From: Linepithema humile
Taxonomy: Eukaryota; Arthropoda; Insecta; Hymenoptera; Formicidae
DNA length: 64,000 nt
Assembly (NCBI RefSeq): GCF_040581485.1
Contig: NC_090128.1
Span: 25,574,931 to 25,638,930, forward strand
Direction of reading: 5' to 3'
Positions 60,231-64,000 of the stretch are shown one piece after another (the first letter of the stretch is position 1; each line of letters opens with the position of its first letter). Under the pieces are notes generated by a model. The model was not told where the DNA came from. It saw only the letters and a list, made by a program, of their open reading frames with translations, and made no database searches. The position numbers and the translations under genes were made by a program.

Positions 60231-62650
60231 TTGTGGGGAACTCGTAAAGAGAGAGAATCTCTGGTGAGCGTACTCGCGAATGATTCATCAGCGCGTTTAC
60301 ACGACATCGGGCAAGGAGAGGCAAGTATTTTCGACGAGGATTCGGGTAGCGGACTCGGATTTACGGAACGGGACGCTTTTAACGGCTCTTACGCGGACCG
60401 GGCTCGTAAAACAGGAAGCTGATATCAGCGTATTACCGTTATCGCGTAATATGAATTTATATGACAATGCCTTTCTATTACGGCCAGCGATGGTGGCGTG
60501 GCGGCGGTGGTGTAATATTACCAAGTCGCCCCGTTGTAATGTATAGCCGTATACGCGGCTCTCTCCGCGGCCCATAAAGCGAATAATATAGCTCGCACGC
60601 AAAATGAAATATTTCAATTGCGGGACTAGCGTTAATTGCGCGCGCGCGCGCGCGCGCGAGCACGGACGCGTCGTTTCAATTATCCTAATGAATTACGGTG
60701 AACGCGCGAATCCGACGTAAACGCGCGCAACGCGCGACCGAGGAGTGGAATTCGGGGATCTGCCGCGCACGGTCTTCGATCGATCGTTCCGGATACGGCG
60801 GCGTTCGAAAGCGCGCGTGGAATATAATGAATATGTAAATACTCAACGGTGTGCACAGCACGTTGTCGTTTGTAAATAGCGGAGTGCGTGTAACAGGTGG
60901 TGTGCTCTTTGTCTCGCCCGGCGTCGCGTTGTCGGTGTCGTCGCGTCGCTCTTAACAATAGCGTACAGTCCAGTAGCGGGCCGCGGTGTAACGCTGATAG
61001 AGGAATGCGGGCTTTCTCGGCCCTCACGTTACGCAATGACGGCGTCACGTACGTGAACGAGTTTCTCACATTTTATAGCTAGCGTTCACGAGCACGAATC
61101 CGCGCACATTCGTCCGTTTATTCGCTGCAATACGCACACAGATCTGCATGCGTGTCACATGTATATAATGCACGTGTACACGCCGCGGGCGTGGAACAAG
61201 CATGACGCGGCAGTAAAACTTAACGGCGCATTCTCGCGATCGTTCGCCGTTGTGCGATAAAATTTACGCGCATCGTAAATAATTACAATAAATACGATGG
61301 ACGCATATCGTTTCTCCTCGATGTTACGATCCTCGGCCATTGCTCGGCTGCCGGATCGATGAAAACATTCCAGGTCCGAATTTCAAAATAGCTATCCTGC
61401 CAGCTCGTCAGGACTCCGAAGCCCATTTACGTTGTCTTTATAAGGAAACCTTTTCAAGCTCAGCGGTTGCGTGAAGCTCGATTTCGCAGTTTACGACGTG
61501 CAAAATGCGCCTTCGCGGTTTCTACAACTTCTGAGACTCGTAAGGTTTCCTGTAAAGTAATATGTTAATGGGAACTAAAAGTTAGAGGCGTAATTAGGAG
61601 ATGCGAGCACTCGAGAGTGAAAAGTTGACCAAATATACACGCATAAATATAATTTATTTTAATTAATTCATTAACTTAATAGAGTTAGAAAGTCTTATTA
61701 ACTATACTATTTACGCGTTAAGAGAAGATTAGTATAACTTTAAAGTTATAAAGTTTGTAAAGGAATAAAAAAAGGAAGTAAATTATAACAAAATCGTTTA
61801 TCTGATTTAAAAGTTACATCGGGCATAGAGAATACATCCAGTGTATAAATTCGACGACGAAACTTATCAATATTGATGTACACAGCGTTCATTAATTCAT
61901 TCAGAGGTAATATTTTATTAGTATTAAATTTATTCCGCGCTATATAGAGGCAGAAATGTATTCTTAAATTCCTAATTACGTCTTGGCAAAGGACTTGTCG
62001 AGTCTCACTTCGTCGTTCTGACCTTCGGTATACCGACGAAATGATCGGCGGCACGTGATATGACGTGGTGATCGATATCTTTATGCTACTGTGTCATGCA
62101 CATGTGTGAAAGGCGGAATCTTTTGCAGGGTCTGCTCCACATCCCTCAGGCTACTGTCGACTGCGACGTAAACGTCATCCCTCAAGCTCGCCCCTCGATC
62201 TCTCTTTCTCATCGTCGGTGCACCGTAGCCGCATTGTCATCCGTGCTGAACGAACGATCCGAGAGGAAATACGTAGTGCGTTGGACGCGCTACGAGGCGA
62301 GGAGATGAAACCGCGCAGTGTTATTATCCGGAAAATCTGAATCGATTCGCGTCGTGCAATCTCGACAGTGGTGATGATGCACGGCCTGATAATCATGATA
62401 AGCGCGTTTTTAACGCGACATTGATGAAACAGCTGACGGACATGTGCGAGGCGCACGTGTAATCGTGCATCGAGTTGACTGGCTACTCTACGTGATCCAC
62501 GTGTGCAAAAGCACGGACGCATCCTTCGCAAGGAGCAAATCGCTCTCCAGTAACCGGTGAGTACTGCTTCACCATCGAGTGCCCTTTGTCAGTGGCATCT
62601 GCTTAGTGCGGGCAAACGGGGGCCGACCGGCACTTCTGCCCACCGTGAAG
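60231..62650. promoter_or_regulatory. interrupted CpG-rich region
   Basis: CpG-dense segments at about 60240-61560 and 61980-62640 flank an AT-rich piece. A (GC)n run lies at 60638-60658. No ORF has a recognisable domain. Possible regulatory or first-exon DNA. Confidence 0.35.
60638..60658. repeat. (GC)n run
   Basis: Pure GC dinucleotide repeat of about 21 bases, potentially Z-DNA forming. Confidence 0.85.
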
Positions 62651-64000
62651 GATGCGAAAGCCTCTTTGTGGTCTCCTTCCTTATCTTACAAAACAATCTT
62701 GTCGGTTAATTGAAGTAAATTTATTCAATATTGTTTAGCGAATTATTTTATTCTATAATTTCGTGGAAACAGCGTGGAAATTGTTTTCATATTTATATAA
62801 TACGTTCGTCTACATTTTTTTTTAAAATTGGTTGATACAACTTATTCAGCCTCAAATCAATTCGGCTCAAGTTTCCAAAACTATGCAGATGACACTGATC
62901 TTTGTGTAGTTAAGTGAAATTGGTAATTATTGAGAAGTTTGATGGAAAATGGACGTGAAAATACTTGAGTATTTTTTTTTTTTAGTAAGTACGTTTTTAA
63001 AATAAGCATGATTAACTTTCTGAAAGTCGAGAAATCTGTTTTCTTTTTAAGATATCAATCGTTACCCAACTTATAATCAAGACAATGTTTTCGAACTTAC
63101 GTCTTTTTTCCATCTAACTCTTCAAGTGGAAAACGCTACTAAGGATAAAACTTTTTCCTTTTCCGATTTCGGAACTTCTATGATTATGAATTATTCAGTA
63201 CAGAATAACACGTACAAGTTTTTTTATCGCGCGTTATCAAGCATTGCGATAAGATCTTGTGCTAAGTAATAAATACATGAATAATGAAAGTGCCTAAATA
63301 TATATATATATATATATATATATCATTCTTATTACGATTTTGATAATTTCATCATGTGTCGCGTGTTGAAATAACAAGATTGAATTGATAATGTATAAAA
63401 TCTTTGTTAAATATAATTTCAAAATACAGAAACAACGAATAATCTTGAAGGGAAACTCATTTATACATATCTCAAAGAAAAGACTGTAACAATTTATTCA
63501 CTCATTGAGTTGACTAAGTAATATTCTTAAGACACAACATATATATTAACATAATAGAATACGTTAAATCATATAAATGCAAGTACATATAAAATACAAT
63601 ATAATCAACGCACGATCAACAAAAGCGCATAAATGAAATATTCACATTAGTGTGTATTGCATAATGTAATCAAATCAAATTCACTCACCAAACTGGAAGA
63701 ATTGATATGGTATCTTAGAATTAATTAAGAGACAATTTTTGATATTTCCTTGACGGTATAGAGACTCAGCAACTGAATAATAAGCATGAACTCTTTTTGC
63801 GTATATCAATATGTAGAACTGAAAATAAGGATGCTATTACGGCTATATGGTGATTCCTGAAAATAAAGAGAAGTAAAGAAAGCCGCACAGAGCGTGTTCA
63901 AATTATAACTGTTAAACCCGTTAAATAAGAAAACAACTATATTATCAAATATGCCACCTTGGCAATGAACTAATGCAATTGTCATTTAGACAATACCAGA
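62651..64000. other. AT-rich terminal interval with (TA)n microsatellite
   Basis: No gene seen. A pure TA repeat occupies about 63299-63322. Confidence 0.5.

Overview
This is a stretch of insect nuclear genome, most consistent with Hymenoptera and plausibly an ant. Genes have many short introns with GT-AG junctions. Most of the DNA is AT-rich, broken by sharp CpG-rich islands, and the non-coding DNA carries short foldback transposon remnants. No prokaryotic, viral or organellar genes were seen. The order-level assignment is an inference from gene content and base composition.

Layout. (1) 1-5.8 kb has no gene but a dense cluster of foldback elements: an 890-bp inverted-repeat element flanked by TA, a tandem pair of 159-bp palindromes, and several hairpins. 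(2) 5.8-6.4 kb: a three-exon gene on + for the 57-residue mitochondrial ATP synthase epsilon subunit (stunted). (3) 7.0-9.2 kb, minus: a six-exon NELF-C/D (TH1) gene, 581 residues, tail-to-tail with stunted. (4) 9.2-10.5 kb: the head-to-head gap between NELF-D and Nup153, holding a 445-bp MITE-like element. (5) 10.5-16.4 kb: a nine-exon Nup153 gene, 1572 residues, in which a 1-kb exon-plus-intron block and then a 0.54-kb zinc-finger/FG block have each been duplicated in tandem, giving six RanBP2-type zinc fingers. (6) 16.4-22.3 kb: AT-rich, no gene seen. (7) 22.3-28.5 kb, minus: the WAC/wacky adaptor (WW domain and coiled coil), 626 residues in eleven exons, starting in a CpG-rich promoter. 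(8) 30.6-34.2 kb (+) and 43.2-50.2 kb (-): two tail-to-tail paralogues of a family I do not recognise. They share exon sizes, intron phases, a helical-looking N-terminal region of about 295 residues, and a SUMO-interaction-like motif at the same position. (9) 50.3-64 kb: alternating CpG-rich islands and AT-rich DNA with simple repeats and no convincing gene.

Four genes have clear nuclear or mitochondrial housekeeping roles: ATP synthesis, promoter-proximal Pol II pausing, nuclear pore basket, and an H2B-ubiquitination/transcription adaptor. They show no operon-like relationship. The most novel material is the paralogue pair, including an in-frame TGA followed by 97 open codons in the first member, and the nested intragenic amplification of Nup153.
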